Source: Oceanospirillaceae bacterium (lineage in GTDB: Bacteria > Pseudomonadota > Gammaproteobacteria > Pseudomonadales > Balneatricaceae). Taken from it: DNA of 64,000 bases. Each line of letters starts with the position of its first letter. Positions within the stretch are counted from its first letter, which is position 1. The notes under the pieces are model-generated. The model did no database searches, was not told the DNA's origin, and saw nothing but the letters and a program-made list of their open reading frames with translations. Position numbers and translations under genes: made by a program. Shown piece after piece: positions 52,448 to 61,334 of the stretch. Location: assembly GCA_013215375.1 (NCBI GenBank), contig JABSRB010000001.1:1-64000 (forward strand), in the 5' to 3' direction.

Positions 52448-53221
52448 ATGAAATTACACTATCGAATCAGTGGCGCTGGCTCGCCACTGATTATTTTACA
52501 CGGACTATTTGGCACCTTAGAAAACTGGGGCAGCCAAATAGCGACGCTTAGCCAACACTACCAAGTTATAGCTGTTGATTTACGTAATCACGGATTAAGC
52601 CCGCACAGCGACGCCATAGACTACCCATTAATGGCTGCAGATGTAATCGAACTAATGGACGATCTAAACATTCCTAGCGCCGCTATTATCGGTCACTCAA
52701 TGGGTGGCAAAGTAGCAATGCAAATCGCCTTAGAGCACCCGCTATATTTAAACAAACTGGTTGTAGTAGACATTTCTCCGGTTCGCTACACCGCACATCA
52801 CGACAGTGTTTTTCAAGGGTTATTCAGCATTGATTTAGATTCTCTTAAATCAAGATCTGCTGCTGATTCAAGCTTGGCTGAGCATATTGATGAGCCCGCT
52901 GTACGCGCGTTTTTATTAAAAAACCTGTACAGAACTGAACACAAAACTTTCGCTTGGCGCCCCAATATAAACGCTCTGTACAACCAGTATTCCAATATTA
53001 GCGAAGCCCCATTTGGCCATAAATATCCCGGCGACACCTTGTTTATTAAAGGCAATAATTCCGACTATATGCTCAACGAACACCAGAGCGACATCAATCG
53101 TTTGTTCGCCCAGGTGAAATTCAAAATTATTGAAGGCGCAGGCCATTGGCCGCACGCAGAAAAGCCCAAAGTATTCAGCTCTATCATCCTTAAATTTTTA
53201 AAAGACAATCATGCCAAATAA
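52448..53221 (+). CDS. ybfF: Alpha/beta hydrolase, YbfF-like esterase
   Basis: 257 residues. Nucleophile Ser in GHSMGGK, oxyanion HGLFG at the N-terminus, Asp in DISPVRY area and a catalytic His in GAGHWPHAEKP near the end. Resembles YbfF, an esterase on acyl-CoA and small esters. It probably forms an operon with the FKBP and the next small gene, which overlaps its end by 11 nt. Confidence 0.85.
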   Translation: MKLHYRISGAGSPLIILHGLFGTLENWGSQIATLSQHYQVIAVDLRNHGLSPHSDAIDYPLMAADVIELMDDLNIPSAAIIGHSMGGKVAMQIALEHPLYLNKLVVVDISPVRYTAHHDSVFQGLFSIDLDSLKSRSAADSSLAEHIDEPAVRAFLLKNLYRTEHKTFAWRPNINALYNQYSNISEAPFGHKYPGDTLFIKGNNSDYMLNEHQSDINRLFAQVKFKIIEGAGHWPHAEKPKVFSSIILKFLKDNHAK

Positions 53222-53417
53222 TTTTGTAATCACTAAAGTTTTTCCAGCATTGGCTATTCTTGCCATCTACGGCGTTGGATCGCTAAACCTTCCTGGCGTC
53301 ATTTTTCTGCCAATAGCACTTTCTATTGCCGTTTTAGTTTTTTATATAACAAAGAGATATGGCGACAAAGAGCACAAAAAGGAAATTACAAACAAGACAG
53401 ACGCAAACAAAAAGTAG
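53211..53417 (+). CDS. Small membrane protein of unknown function
   Basis: 68 residues with two hydrophobic segments (about 8-24 and 27-47) and a Lys/Asp-rich charged tail. The ATG lies inside the end of the hydrolase gene (11-nt overlap), suggesting translational coupling. No recognised family. It is a plausible real gene because of the hydrophobic pattern and charged cytoplasmic tail, but this is not certain. Confidence 0.6.
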   Translation: MPNNFVITKVFPALAILAIYGVGSLNLPGVIFLPIALSIAVLVFYITKRYGDKEHKKEITNKTDANKK

Positions 53418-53454
53418 CATCTATAATTGGAGGGAAGCAATAGCAAAAAAGAGT

Positions 53455-54435
53455 TTAAACGCTCTGATTAATTAAATGACCTTCGGGGAATACTTTAGAA
53501 AAAGCACCAGAGTCCACCAGCTGTGTATTTAGCCTACGTAAAGTTTCCTGGATCTCATTGATTTTTGAATTGTAATCTTTAAGAACAGCAATTGATTCGT
53601 CATTACGCTGCTGACGAGCTTCTAATAAAGCTGCAGACTTTTCCCGCTTCGCTTCATTAAGCTCTTGCTCTGCTAAAAACTCTTCACGCTTCAGCTGATC
53701 TTGCTCTAACATCACTTGGTTTTCACGAGCAACACTAGGCTTTCCTTCATTTTCAATTCCCGCTGCCTCGCGTATATCTGACATTGCCCGCAACGCTAAT
53801 GATTTTGCCTCAGCGGCGATTTGCCTATCGGCATTAGAAGGTTCGGTAACTGAAAGGGCAGCTCTGATGATTACCTGGGCCTTTTCCAGCGTTGCCTGTG
53901 GATCGCTTTCTACTGCAGAAGTATCAATAGACACTTCGCCAGAGGTTGCATACAACCGACCATCTGGACCGCTAGTATAATCAAAACGTGGAGCGCTGGC
54001 ATAAGATCCACCTATCGATGCATGTGTCTGCTCATGAGCTTTCACTTCTCTGTCTCTAGCCGCTAGCTGCTGAGTTATTTTTAACTCAGCTTGCTCAACC
54101 TTAAGCTCAGCTTTTAACTCACTGGACGCACTTACATTTTTACTGACTTCAGTATTAGCCTGATGACTCGCTCTATCGTTTTTACCGCCCTCAACCGACT
54201 CTGATACTAGCTGACCGTATACTGCAACGGCAGCCTCAACGCCTACTACGATTTGAGTAACGACAGAAGTAGATTCTACTTGGGAGGAAAAATTCTTAGC
54301 TGATTGTTCAAGATTCTGTTCGGGGGAGCGCAGCTGTAGAGCCGCATCTTTTGCGGAGTTTAGCTTTTGCCCACTTTCCATAGAGGCAGCAGATGATCCA
54401 TGATCAACATGAAATTTAGCACTCTGAAGTTCCAT
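53455..54435 (-). CDS. Putative metalloprotease, SprA-related family
   Basis: 326 residues from ATG 54435, with GGAGG 5 nt upstream. A low-complexity N-terminus rich in Ser/Gln/Glu is followed by a zinc-binding-like HEQTH (134-138) in REVKAHEQTHASIGGSY, then a conserved region with YTSGPDGRLYA and DPQATLEKA, and a coiled-coil tail (about 235-305). This matches the SprA-related family of secreted or flagella-linked putative proteases. No signal peptide is visible. The next gene on the same strand encodes an 81-residue partner. Substrate unknown. Confidence 0.7.
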   Translation of the reverse strand: MELQSAKFHVDHGSSAASMESGQKLNSAKDAALQLRSPEQNLEQSAKNFSSQVESTSVVTQIVVGVEAAVAVYGQLVSESVEGGKNDRASHQANTEVSKNVSASSELKAELKVEQAELKITQQLAARDREVKAHEQTHASIGGSYASAPRFDYTSGPDGRLYATSGEVSIDTSAVESDPQATLEKAQVIIRAALSVTEPSNADRQIAAEAKSLALRAMSDIREAAGIENEGKPSVARENQVMLEQDQLKREEFLAEQELNEAKREKSAALLEARQQRNDESIAVLKDYNSKINEIQETLRRLNTQLVDSGAFSKVFPEGHLINQSV

Positions 54436-54473
54436 ATTACCCTCCAACTAGCCCAAGACGCATTTAGCTTAAG

Positions 54474-54719
54474 CTAAACTACAACGTCTACATTTGCCCC
54501 AAGCACTTCACTTGCACTTGTAACAACTTTTGTCGATGCAGCTTGATCCGTAGCCGACAGTGTAGTTTCAGCAACAGCATTTTCTAAAGGTCTACCAGAG
54601 GCAGTCTCTGGCACTTGCGCGCTACCCGACCCATGAAAATCACCGGCCGCTCTAGGGTTGTTATCTAGACCTCTATTAAGACCTATTAAACCTGTTTGTA
54701 ATGAGTTAGTAATATTCAT
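54474..54719 (-). CDS. Small protein upstream of the HEQTH protease
   Basis: 81 residues from ATG 54719, with GGA 10 nt upstream. It starts NITNSLQTGLIGLNRGLDNN, an amphipathic stretch like those at the start of flagellar and hook-type small proteins; the rest is Ala/Ser/Thr-rich and ends in hydrophobic Val residues. No recognised family. It lies 38 nt upstream of the protease gene and probably shares its mRNA. Confidence 0.6.
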   Translation of the reverse strand: MNITNSLQTGLIGLNRGLDNNPRAAGDFHGSGSAQVPETASGRPLENAVAETTLSATDQAASTKVVTSASEVLGANVDVVV

Positions 54720-54801
54720 AACAATCAATCCACTTCCAAATTATAAGCTGTCTATTACGGACACAACATCCGCCTCTGGCGCACTGCAAACACATAGATA
54801 C

Positions 54802-54821
54802 GGTATGTTAAAAAACATACC
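54802..54821. promoter_or_regulatory. 8-bp palindrome between bioD and the small gene
   Basis: GGTATGTT and AACATACC with a 4-nt A/T spacer, in the spacer downstream of bioD and about 80 bp upstream of the 81-residue gene. The symmetric arms look like an operator; no T-run follows, so it is not a clear terminator. Confidence 0.35.
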
Positions 54822-54875
54822 AGCTATAATATTATAGATCATTTAACGAACAATTAAAAATTTTTCAAGAAAACG

Positions 54876-55559
54876 CTAAAGAATTCTCTCAATCTGCAGG
54901 TACCTGGACACGTTTTCTGCTTTGTTATCTATCAGATAGGGGATAATACCAATTAACGGCGCATGTATTGCCCCAGTTAAATACTCGACGCTTTCATCAC
55001 TCATCGACATATTAGAGTCAACTTTATTCGCCACCCATCCCGCAAGCTCTATTCCATCCCTTTTTATAGCCTCAACGGTTAGTAGGGCATGATTAATGCA
55101 TCCAAGTTTAACCCCGACCACTAATATGACCGGCAGATTCAGTTCTTTAGGTATTAGCGCCAATGTTTCACGATTATTTAAAGGCACCCGCCAGCCGCCA
55201 GCTCCTTCAATTAACACAAAATCCGCTTTATTCATCAAAGCGCCACGACAAAAACCACTAATGCGCTGCGCATCTAATTTTCGCCCTTGCATCGCAGCGG
55301 CGACATGTGGCGCCACTGCTGCTTTTAAGGCTATTGGATTAACTTGCTGATAACTTAACTTAATACTCGAGCTAGCCATTATTTTTAAAGCATCTTGATT
55401 CTCTAATCCCTGTTCCCCCTCCTCACAGCCAGCAGCTATCGGCTTCAGACCAAAACAGCTCAATCCTTGTTGCTTCGCTGCCTCCAACAAACCTTGTGAC
55501 ACTAACGTTTTTCCTACATCAGTATCTGTTCCGGCGATAAAGAACTTATGACCACCCAT
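54876..55559 (-). CDS. bioD: Dethiobiotin synthetase
   Basis: 227 residues. P-loop GTDTDVGKT (10-18), and EGAGGWRVPLN carries the switch region. It closes the ureido ring of dethiobiotin from DAPA, CO2 and ATP. Last gene of bioB-bioF-bioH-bioC-bioD, 3 nt after bioC. Confidence 0.95.
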   Translation of the reverse strand: MGGHKFFIAGTDTDVGKTLVSQGLLEAAKQQGLSCFGLKPIAAGCEEGEQGLENQDALKIMASSSIKLSYQQVNPIALKAAVAPHVAAAMQGRKLDAQRISGFCRGALMNKADFVLIEGAGGWRVPLNNRETLALIPKELNLPVILVVGVKLGCINHALLTVEAIKRDGIELAGWVANKVDSNMSMSDESVEYLTGAIHAPLIGIIPYLIDNKAENVSRYLQIERIL

Positions 55560-55562
55560 GCG

Positions 55563-56381
55563 CTACCCTTCCTTCTCTTTTCTTAAACACAAATAATAAA
55601 CTTCATAGCTGGCCGGCAACTTACCATTTTCTTGACGGTATACTTCATAGTTTTGCTTGAACTGCTTTACTTTTACCCTGCCCGTTAAGCCCTTAGCTTC
55701 ACCAGCATTCATATTATGCGCTCCGATATTCTTAATATCGGTAGTTAATTGCTGTAACTTATTGTATTCAAGTTTATGTGATTTTTTCTCACACAACTCA
55801 ACGGATAACCGCGGATCAATACGAGTCATAATATCTGAAAGAGGCTCGAACTGATTGACATGCACTTTGCCATCAACCATTGCCCAAGAATCGCGAAGCT
55901 CTTGAAGACTGCCAGGACCCAGCGTTGACAACAGTGCTATCCCACCTGGCTTAAGCGCCCTAGCTATCTCTGAGAATAATTGATTTAAATTTTCACACCA
56001 CTGTATAGCTAAGCTTGAGAAAATAAAATCAATGCTCTGACTAGCAAGCGGCAATGCCTCTGCATCAGCACATAGCCACTTAATAGATTCTGAGCCACGC
56101 AAGGCTCTAGCATGCTCCAACATCCCCTGGGCGATATCCAAACAATACAAGTTTGCCTGTGGGTAGTGTTCGGTCAACTTTTGCGAAAAATATCCCGTAC
56201 CACTCCCCAAATCCATCATATTCACGTTTTCATGTTGCATTATCGAAGCTGCATGAGGCAAGCCAAAATCCAGCAGCTGATGACCCACATCGCGCTGCAG
56301 CTGGGCAGAACCATCATAGCTATTAGCCGCCTTACTAAATGAGTCCGCCACTCGGAGTTTACTTATCTGAGAGGACATCAA
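55563..56381 (-). CDS. bioC: Malonyl-ACP O-methyltransferase BioC
   Basis: 272 residues, SAM-dependent: DLGSGTGYFS is motif I, and SSLAIQWC with the LKPGGIALLSTLGPGSLQEL region is typical. It methylates malonyl-ACP so that fatty-acid synthesis can build pimelate. The start ATG overlaps the bioH stop by 4 nt. Confidence 0.93.
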   Translation of the reverse strand: MMSSQISKLRVADSFSKAANSYDGSAQLQRDVGHQLLDFGLPHAASIMQHENVNMMDLGSGTGYFSQKLTEHYPQANLYCLDIAQGMLEHARALRGSESIKWLCADAEALPLASQSIDFIFSSLAIQWCENLNQLFSEIARALKPGGIALLSTLGPGSLQELRDSWAMVDGKVHVNQFEPLSDIMTRIDPRLSVELCEKKSHKLEYNKLQQLTTDIKNIGAHNMNAGEAKGLTGRVKVKQFKQNYEVYRQENGKLPASYEVYYLCLRKEKEG

Positions 56382-57154
56382 TGCACTTCACCATCAATAC
56401 AGCCAATGAACTTGGCAATTTCAGCACTAATCATTTGGCCATCAGATAGAAACGGTAAATGCCCAGCTTCAGGAACTGCTACGGTGGTAATGTACTCTGA
56501 CCACTCAGGTAGAATGTCAGCTAATATCACAGGGACTAAATTATCTTTTTGGCCATAGAAGTGTAAGGAGGGGATAGTTAACGTCTTTAAGCTATCTCTA
56601 CAATCGATATTTAATAGGCCTAAGGTGTCATGCAAATGACTGTGATCGGCCTCTGAATCAATTTTTTTAAGTGCTTTTAAGATAGGCCGAGCTTCACTTC
56701 CGCTCAGCGACTGAAGCTTAAAAAAGCCAGCCAATATTTCTTTTTGATCACTAACTAACTGCTTAGAAAACTTCTCAAATATCTCTTTTTGCATGGCGTT
56801 TTGCCAATCGTCTGTGCTCACAAAGCAGGGATTACTGGCAATAGTTATCACTCTAACGACTTTGTCTGTTAAGCGCTGAGCCAGCAGAATTGCTATAACA
56901 CCACCTAAAGACCAGCCTAACAAAGTACTTTTAGCAGGTATATGCTCAACTAAGACACTAAGAGTATCTTCAATAGAGAGATGCTCCTTATTACTAAATG
57001 ATTTCCCCAAACCCGGAAGATCAATACAAGTAACAGAAAAATTTTCCTTTAGCTGAGGTAGCCATGCTTGCCAAATAGCACTGGTTGTCCCCCAGCCATG
57101 CAATAATACTAAATTCGGCTTATCGGCCTTATGTTGTTCTATGTGTATATTCAA
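56378..57154 (-). CDS. bioH: Pimeloyl-ACP methyl-ester carboxylesterase BioH
   Basis: 258 residues. Nucleophile Ser82 (GWSLGG), HGWG at 19-22 and a catalytic His in EAGHLPF. It removes the methyl group added by BioC and so ends pimelate extension. It probably starts at TTG 57154, 7 nt after GAG, overlapping the bioF end by 26 nt; no in-frame ATG is near. Confidence 0.92.
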   Translation of the reverse strand: MNIHIEQHKADKPNLVLLHGWGTTSAIWQAWLPQLKENFSVTCIDLPGLGKSFSNKEHLSIEDTLSVLVEHIPAKSTLLGWSLGGVIAILLAQRLTDKVVRVITIASNPCFVSTDDWQNAMQKEIFEKFSKQLVSDQKEILAGFFKLQSLSGSEARPILKALKKIDSEADHSHLHDTLGLLNIDCRDSLKTLTIPSLHFYGQKDNLVPVILADILPEWSEYITTVAVPEAGHLPFLSDGQMISAEIAKFIGCIDGEVH

Positions 57155-58319
57155 TATTCATCTCTTTAAACACCAGCGCCAGTGCACTTAGCAATTTTTT
57201 TATATCATTTTCAGTGTGAGCCGCGCTTAGAGTCACTCTTAAGCGAGCCTGCCCAACGGCGACAGTTGGCGCTCTAATAGCCTTCACTTGCACACCTAAT
57301 GCCTTTAGATTTTCACTGGCTTGCATCGCAACTTGCGCAGAACCAATCATGATTGGTTGAATAGGAGTGATTGAAGGAAGCAATACTACCCCTAGTTTGT
57401 GACAGCCCAAGGTAAACTGCGCAATCAATTGTGCTAGATGCTCCCGACGCCAACTCTCTTTTTTCACTATCGACAAGCTAGTGCGGGTTGCCGCAGCTAT
57501 AGCTGGGGGCATACTGGTGGTATAGATATAAGTGCGAGCGAACTGAATTAATGTCTCTATTAAAGCATCACTTCCTGCGACAAAAGCTCCCGAGGTACCA
57601 AAGGCTTTGCCTAATGTGCCGATCAATACCGGCACTTGCTGCTCGTTAAGCCGATACTTCTCACTGCAGCCCCCACCTGTATCACCGATACATCCGATAC
57701 CATGGGCATCATCTATCATTAACCAAGCATCATGCCTGCTGGTGACATCAACCAATTTTGGTAAATTGGCGATATTACCATCCATACTAAACACTGCATC
57801 ACTAACAACCAGTTTCTTAGCCGCCTTTGAGCGAGTTAACTTTGCCTCTAAACTCGCGGCATCATCGTGCAAATAGCGGCGAAAAGTAGCACCACTTAAT
57901 AAACCACCATCCAAAAGTGATGCATGGTTTAATTTATCTTGAAATACCTCATCACCCTTGCTCACTAACGCATTGATAACACCAACATTAGCCATATAAC
58001 CACTACAAAACAACAGCGCCCGAGATCGACCACAAAACTCTGCTATTTCCAACTCTAGCTGGTGATGATGATAAGAGTGGCCATTCACTAGGTGCGATGA
58101 ACCTCCCCCCACACCAAACTCATCTGCGGCGAGCTTAAAGCTAGCAACCACTTCAGGATGATTAGCTAAGCCTAGGTAATCATTTGCACTGAAATTGAGT
58201 AATTTTTTACCGTCAATTTTAATACTTGAACCTTGCGGGCTCTGCAGCACTTCACGGCGACGATAAAGCGATTGCTTTTTTCGTGCATCCAATACTTTTT
58301 GTAAATCATTAAAAGACAT
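57129..58319 (-). CDS. bioF: 8-amino-7-oxononanoate synthase
   Basis: 396 residues from ATG 58319, with AAGGA upstream. PLP-Lys238 in IGTLGKAFG, HG in IDDAHGIG and GGGSSHLVNGH define the alpha-oxoamine synthases. It condenses pimeloyl-ACP with alanine. A 141-nt gap after bioB has no gene; it shows a short palindrome (CCGAAATATCGG). Confidence 0.95.
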   Translation of the reverse strand: MSFNDLQKVLDARKKQSLYRRREVLQSPQGSSIKIDGKKLLNFSANDYLGLANHPEVVASFKLAADEFGVGGGSSHLVNGHSYHHHQLELEIAEFCGRSRALLFCSGYMANVGVINALVSKGDEVFQDKLNHASLLDGGLLSGATFRRYLHDDAASLEAKLTRSKAAKKLVVSDAVFSMDGNIANLPKLVDVTSRHDAWLMIDDAHGIGCIGDTGGGCSEKYRLNEQQVPVLIGTLGKAFGTSGAFVAGSDALIETLIQFARTYIYTTSMPPAIAAATRTSLSIVKKESWRREHLAQLIAQFTLGCHKLGVVLLPSITPIQPIMIGSAQVAMQASENLKALGVQVKAIRAPTVAVGQARLRVTLSAAHTENDIKKLLSALALVFKEMNIEYTHRTT

Positions 58320-58460
58320 GTAGATTCCTTGAATCACTTCCCAAGGACATCACCGAAATATCGGAAAATCCCAATCAATACTGCCCAGGTAAAATTGCGT
58401 TACTTGCGACTGTTTGACTGGCTGACCCCACCTATATTTACAGTGATAAATAGAAGCTAT

Positions 58461-59504
58461 TTACGCTTGATAGAAATGCTGACTATCTTGTTCCGCTTGA
58501 ATGCCCTTCATCAACATCGCAGATTGAGTATCGTCATCTTCCGAGATCCCCTGCTCAGGGTTGATGCCCAAACGTTTGAATAGCAGTAAATCTTTATTGG
58601 TTTCAGGGTTAGGAGTAGTCAACAAACACTCGCCATAAAAAATAGAGTTAGCACCGGCAAAGAAAGTCATCGCCTGCATTTCATCTGACATGGCTTGACG
58701 CCCAGCAGATAGCCTAACGTGTGATTTAGGCATCATGATTCGAGCGACAGCAATGGTGCGGATAAAAATAAGATGATCTAAATCTTCCACATTTTCCATT
58801 GGCGTCCCCGCGACTTTAACCAACATATTAATTGGCACACTCTCAGGTTGAGTGGGCATATTAGCGAGCTGCATCAGCAAGCCTATGCGATCTCCCTCAG
58901 TTTCTCCCATACCTAATATACCGCCACTGCAAACCTTCATACCAGACTCTCTGACATTATGCAGCGTATCTAATCTATCCTGAAAAGTTCTAGTAGTAAT
59001 AATTTTGTCGTAAAACTCGGGTGAGGTATCCAAGTTATGATTGTAATAATCCAACCCAGCTGCGGCTAACTGATCTGATTTATCCACATCCAACATGCCC
59101 AGTGTCATGCAAGTTTCCAGCCCTATTTCTTTCACTCTTTTGACCATATCAATCACATAGGGCATATCTCGCTCGTGCGGGTGTTTCCATGCAGCACCCA
59201 TACAAAAACGAGTAGAGCCCGACGCTTTAGCTTGGCGAGCTTTGGCAACAACGGCCTCAACCTCCATCAACCGCTCTCTTTGAAGGCCGGTATTATATCT
59301 GGCACTCTGTGGACAGTATTTACAGTCTTCAGGACAGGCACCGGTTTTTATTGATAATAAAGTGCTGACTTGCACTTGATTTGGATCGAAATTCTCACGA
59401 TGGGTACAGTGTGCTTTAAAAAGCAAATCGTTAAAAGGTAGATCAAACAATTGCTGAACTTGCTGTTTCGTCCAATTGTTGCGGACTTGTTGGCTGGCTT
59501 GCAT
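58461..59504 (-). CDS. bioB: Biotin synthase
   Basis: 347 residues, radical SAM: Cys57, Cys61 and Cys64 (CPEDCKYC) hold the 4Fe-4S cluster. Further conserved positions include [13 protein letters not shown]-like residues for the 2Fe-2S cluster and SAGR. It inserts sulfur into dethiobiotin. The 2Fe-2S cluster is the sulfur donor, so cluster supply matters given the absent isc genes. First gene of the operon; ribosome-binding site AGGAG lies 10 nt before ATG. Confidence 0.97.
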   Translation of the reverse strand: MQASQQVRNNWTKQQVQQLFDLPFNDLLFKAHCTHRENFDPNQVQVSTLLSIKTGACPEDCKYCPQSARYNTGLQRERLMEVEAVVAKARQAKASGSTRFCMGAAWKHPHERDMPYVIDMVKRVKEIGLETCMTLGMLDVDKSDQLAAAGLDYYNHNLDTSPEFYDKIITTRTFQDRLDTLHNVRESGMKVCSGGILGMGETEGDRIGLLMQLANMPTQPESVPINMLVKVAGTPMENVEDLDHLIFIRTIAVARIMMPKSHVRLSAGRQAMSDEMQAMTFFAGANSIFYGECLLTTPNPETNKDLLLFKRLGINPEQGISEDDDTQSAMLMKGIQAEQDSQHFYQA

Positions 59505-59550
59505 TTAAACTATACTCCTAACATGGTCATCTTAATCTTTATTTGCCCTC

Positions 59551-59578
59551 ATGATAAAGCCCGCAAAAAATCTGTCAA
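59551..59578 (-). promoter_or_regulatory. bioB operon promoter
   Basis: On the minus strand -35 TTGACA (59573-59578, perfect), 16-nt spacer, -10 TATCAT (59551-59556). Transcription from about 59544 gives a 40-nt leader. The -35 ends 3 nt before the divergent comF ATG. I find no BirA-type operator (TTGTAAACC palindrome) here. Confidence 0.7.
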
Positions 59579-59581
59579 CTT

Positions 59582-60280
59582 ATGATATTAGATTTAAAGA
59601 ACATATGGTCAAATATTAATCACAACTGCGTATTCTGCGACTTAATATCCGCTAACAAATCGATCTGTCATGATTGCTTCGAAGACTTACCACGCCCGAC
59701 AAACCCCTGCCTTTGTTGCGCCATTGATTTACCTGTCACGAGTAAATATCAATATTGCCATCAATGCGTTAGTAATCCGCCTCCGTTCAAACGCACTTAT
59801 GCTGCGTTTAATTACCAATTCCCGATAAATTTAGTCATCCCAAAAATAAAAAAGGAGCGACAGCGGTTTCATTTAACCTGGTTGGCAGCTGCATTGGCCG
59901 CGCAAATAAGCAACCAACCGAGCAGCAAACATCCACAAGCGTTAATCCCTGTGCCTATATCCATGCTTAAAAAAATCTATAAGGGCTACAACCAAACAGA
60001 ACAATTAGCACAATATTTAGGCAAACTATTAAAGATACCTGTTGATGATTCACTCGTATTAAAAAACAGAAACACCCGTCCGCAGGCTGAATTAAATGCC
60101 AGGGAGCGCAAACAGAATTTACAACAGGCCTTCAGTGTCACTGACAATATTTACCAACATGTCGCCATTATCGATGATGTAATGACAACAGGATCTACGG
60201 CTATTGAAATAGCAAAAGCGCTGCGAGAAACAGGCATTGAGCAGGTCGATTTATGGATTTTAGCCAGAACACCCCTATGA
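59582..60280 (+). CDS. comF: ComF family amidophosphoribosyltransferase-like protein
   Basis: 232 residues. An N-terminal zinc-finger region (Cys16/19, 29/32, 43/46, 59/62), then a phosphoribosyltransferase domain with VAIIDDVMTTGSTA. ComF proteins take part in DNA uptake in competent bacteria; in E. coli the related GntX serves gluconate use. Its ATG lies 3 nt from the bioB -35, so this pair has a minimal divergent region and its mRNA is likely leaderless or starts inside. Confidence 0.88.
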   Translation: MILDLKNIWSNINHNCVFCDLISANKSICHDCFEDLPRPTNPCLCCAIDLPVTSKYQYCHQCVSNPPPFKRTYAAFNYQFPINLVIPKIKKERQRFHLTWLAAALAAQISNQPSSKHPQALIPVPISMLKKIYKGYNQTEQLAQYLGKLLKIPVDDSLVLKNRNTRPQAELNARERKQNLQQAFSVTDNIYQHVAIIDDVMTTGSTAIEIAKALRETGIEQVDLWILARTPL

Positions 60281-60310
60281 ACCAAGAGACGATACACCTT
60301 GTCGATTGTA

Positions 60311-60339
60311 TTGAGACGCGAGGGGTTTCTGAGTAGAAT
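60311..60339 (+). promoter_or_regulatory. trmO promoter
   Basis: -35 TTGAGA (60311-60316), 17-nt spacer, -10 TAGAAT (60334-60339). Transcription would start near 60346, 24 nt before the trmO ATG. Confidence 0.6.
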
Positions 60340-60369
60340 AGTTTTTTAAAACACTTATTTGAGAGACAA

Positions 60370-61089
60370 ATGCCTTTACCTCCCATTAATTATTCTTTTA
60401 ACCCCATCGGTATAATCAAATCTCCATTTAATGAAAAATTTGGCATCCCGAGACAACCCAGACTCACCCCCAGCATAAAATCAACGCTTATATTCAGTAC
60501 CGAATTGGGTAATCACGACATACTTGATGGATTAGAGCAATCCTCTCACTTATGGCTAATATTTGTCTTTAGCGAGTGTTATGAAAAAGGCTGGAAAGCA
60601 AAAGTGCGCCCCCCGCGACTAGGCGGTAACCAAAAGCTGGGAGTATTTGCGACAAGATCTCCATACCGCCCAAACCCTATCGGTATTTCTGCGGTTAAAA
60701 TAGAAAATATTGTTAGCGATAAAAATGGCTTGCGAATCGAAGTATCAGGTGCTGACTTATTGGACGGAACGCCTATTCTAGATATCAAACCTTACATTCC
60801 CTACTCCGATGCCATTAATGAGGCGACTCATGAATTTGCTGAAACTTTCAACTTATTAGGTCAGCCAATTTTTTTCAGCTCACAAGCGCAATCGGCCTGC
60901 GAGCAACATCTACTAGACACTGGTGAAAAACTAAGCGTCATTATCGAGCAAGTACTGCGTTGTGATCCCCGCCCGGCATACCACAACAATGCTACCAGGG
61001 AATACGGCATCACTATCTATCAGTGGAATGTGCGCTGGACCATAAACCAACAAAGAATTGATATTCTTGATATTAGCTCCCTAAACTAA
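60370..61089 (+). CDS. trmO: tRNA (m6t6A37) methyltransferase TrmO
   Basis: 239 residues, TsaA/YaeB family: IGIIKSPFNEKFGIPRQP split by the family Pro-Arg-Gln, ATRSPYRPNPIGIS and DLLDGTPILDIKPY. It methylates t6A37 of tRNA-Thr with SAM. It precedes bioA; a hairpin at 61120-61146 may mark the end of its mRNA. Confidence 0.93.
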   Translation: MPLPPINYSFNPIGIIKSPFNEKFGIPRQPRLTPSIKSTLIFSTELGNHDILDGLEQSSHLWLIFVFSECYEKGWKAKVRPPRLGGNQKLGVFATRSPYRPNPIGISAVKIENIVSDKNGLRIEVSGADLLDGTPILDIKPYIPYSDAINEATHEFAETFNLLGQPIFFSSQAQSACEQHLLDTGEKLSVIIEQVLRCDPRPAYHNNATREYGITIYQWNVRWTINQQRIDILDISSLN

Positions 61090-61119
61090 TAAAGATGCGG
61101 GGCCAGCCCCCTTGCTTAA

Positions 61120-61146
61120 ACTCCTCTTCACTTTGTGAAGCGGAGT
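61120..61146 (+). terminator. Hairpin after trmO
   Basis: Stem ACTCC-T-CTTCAC / GTGAAG-C-GGAGT with a TTT loop, 11 bp with one internal mismatch. It lacks an immediate T-run, so its terminator role is uncertain. Confidence 0.5.
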
Positions 61147-61334
61147 CTTCCCTGCTATTTTTAGTTATTACTCTTTCACTATCTTTGATGATTTAGGCTC
61201 CACTTATTTCATCTCTATTAAATTTAAAGCACTAGCTCCTATTTGCTTTTTCAGTTAATTTAGCCAGCATTGATTTAACCGATGACAGCCACGACCTTTA
61301 GCGCTGTCGACATATCCATTTACAAGGAACAGAC

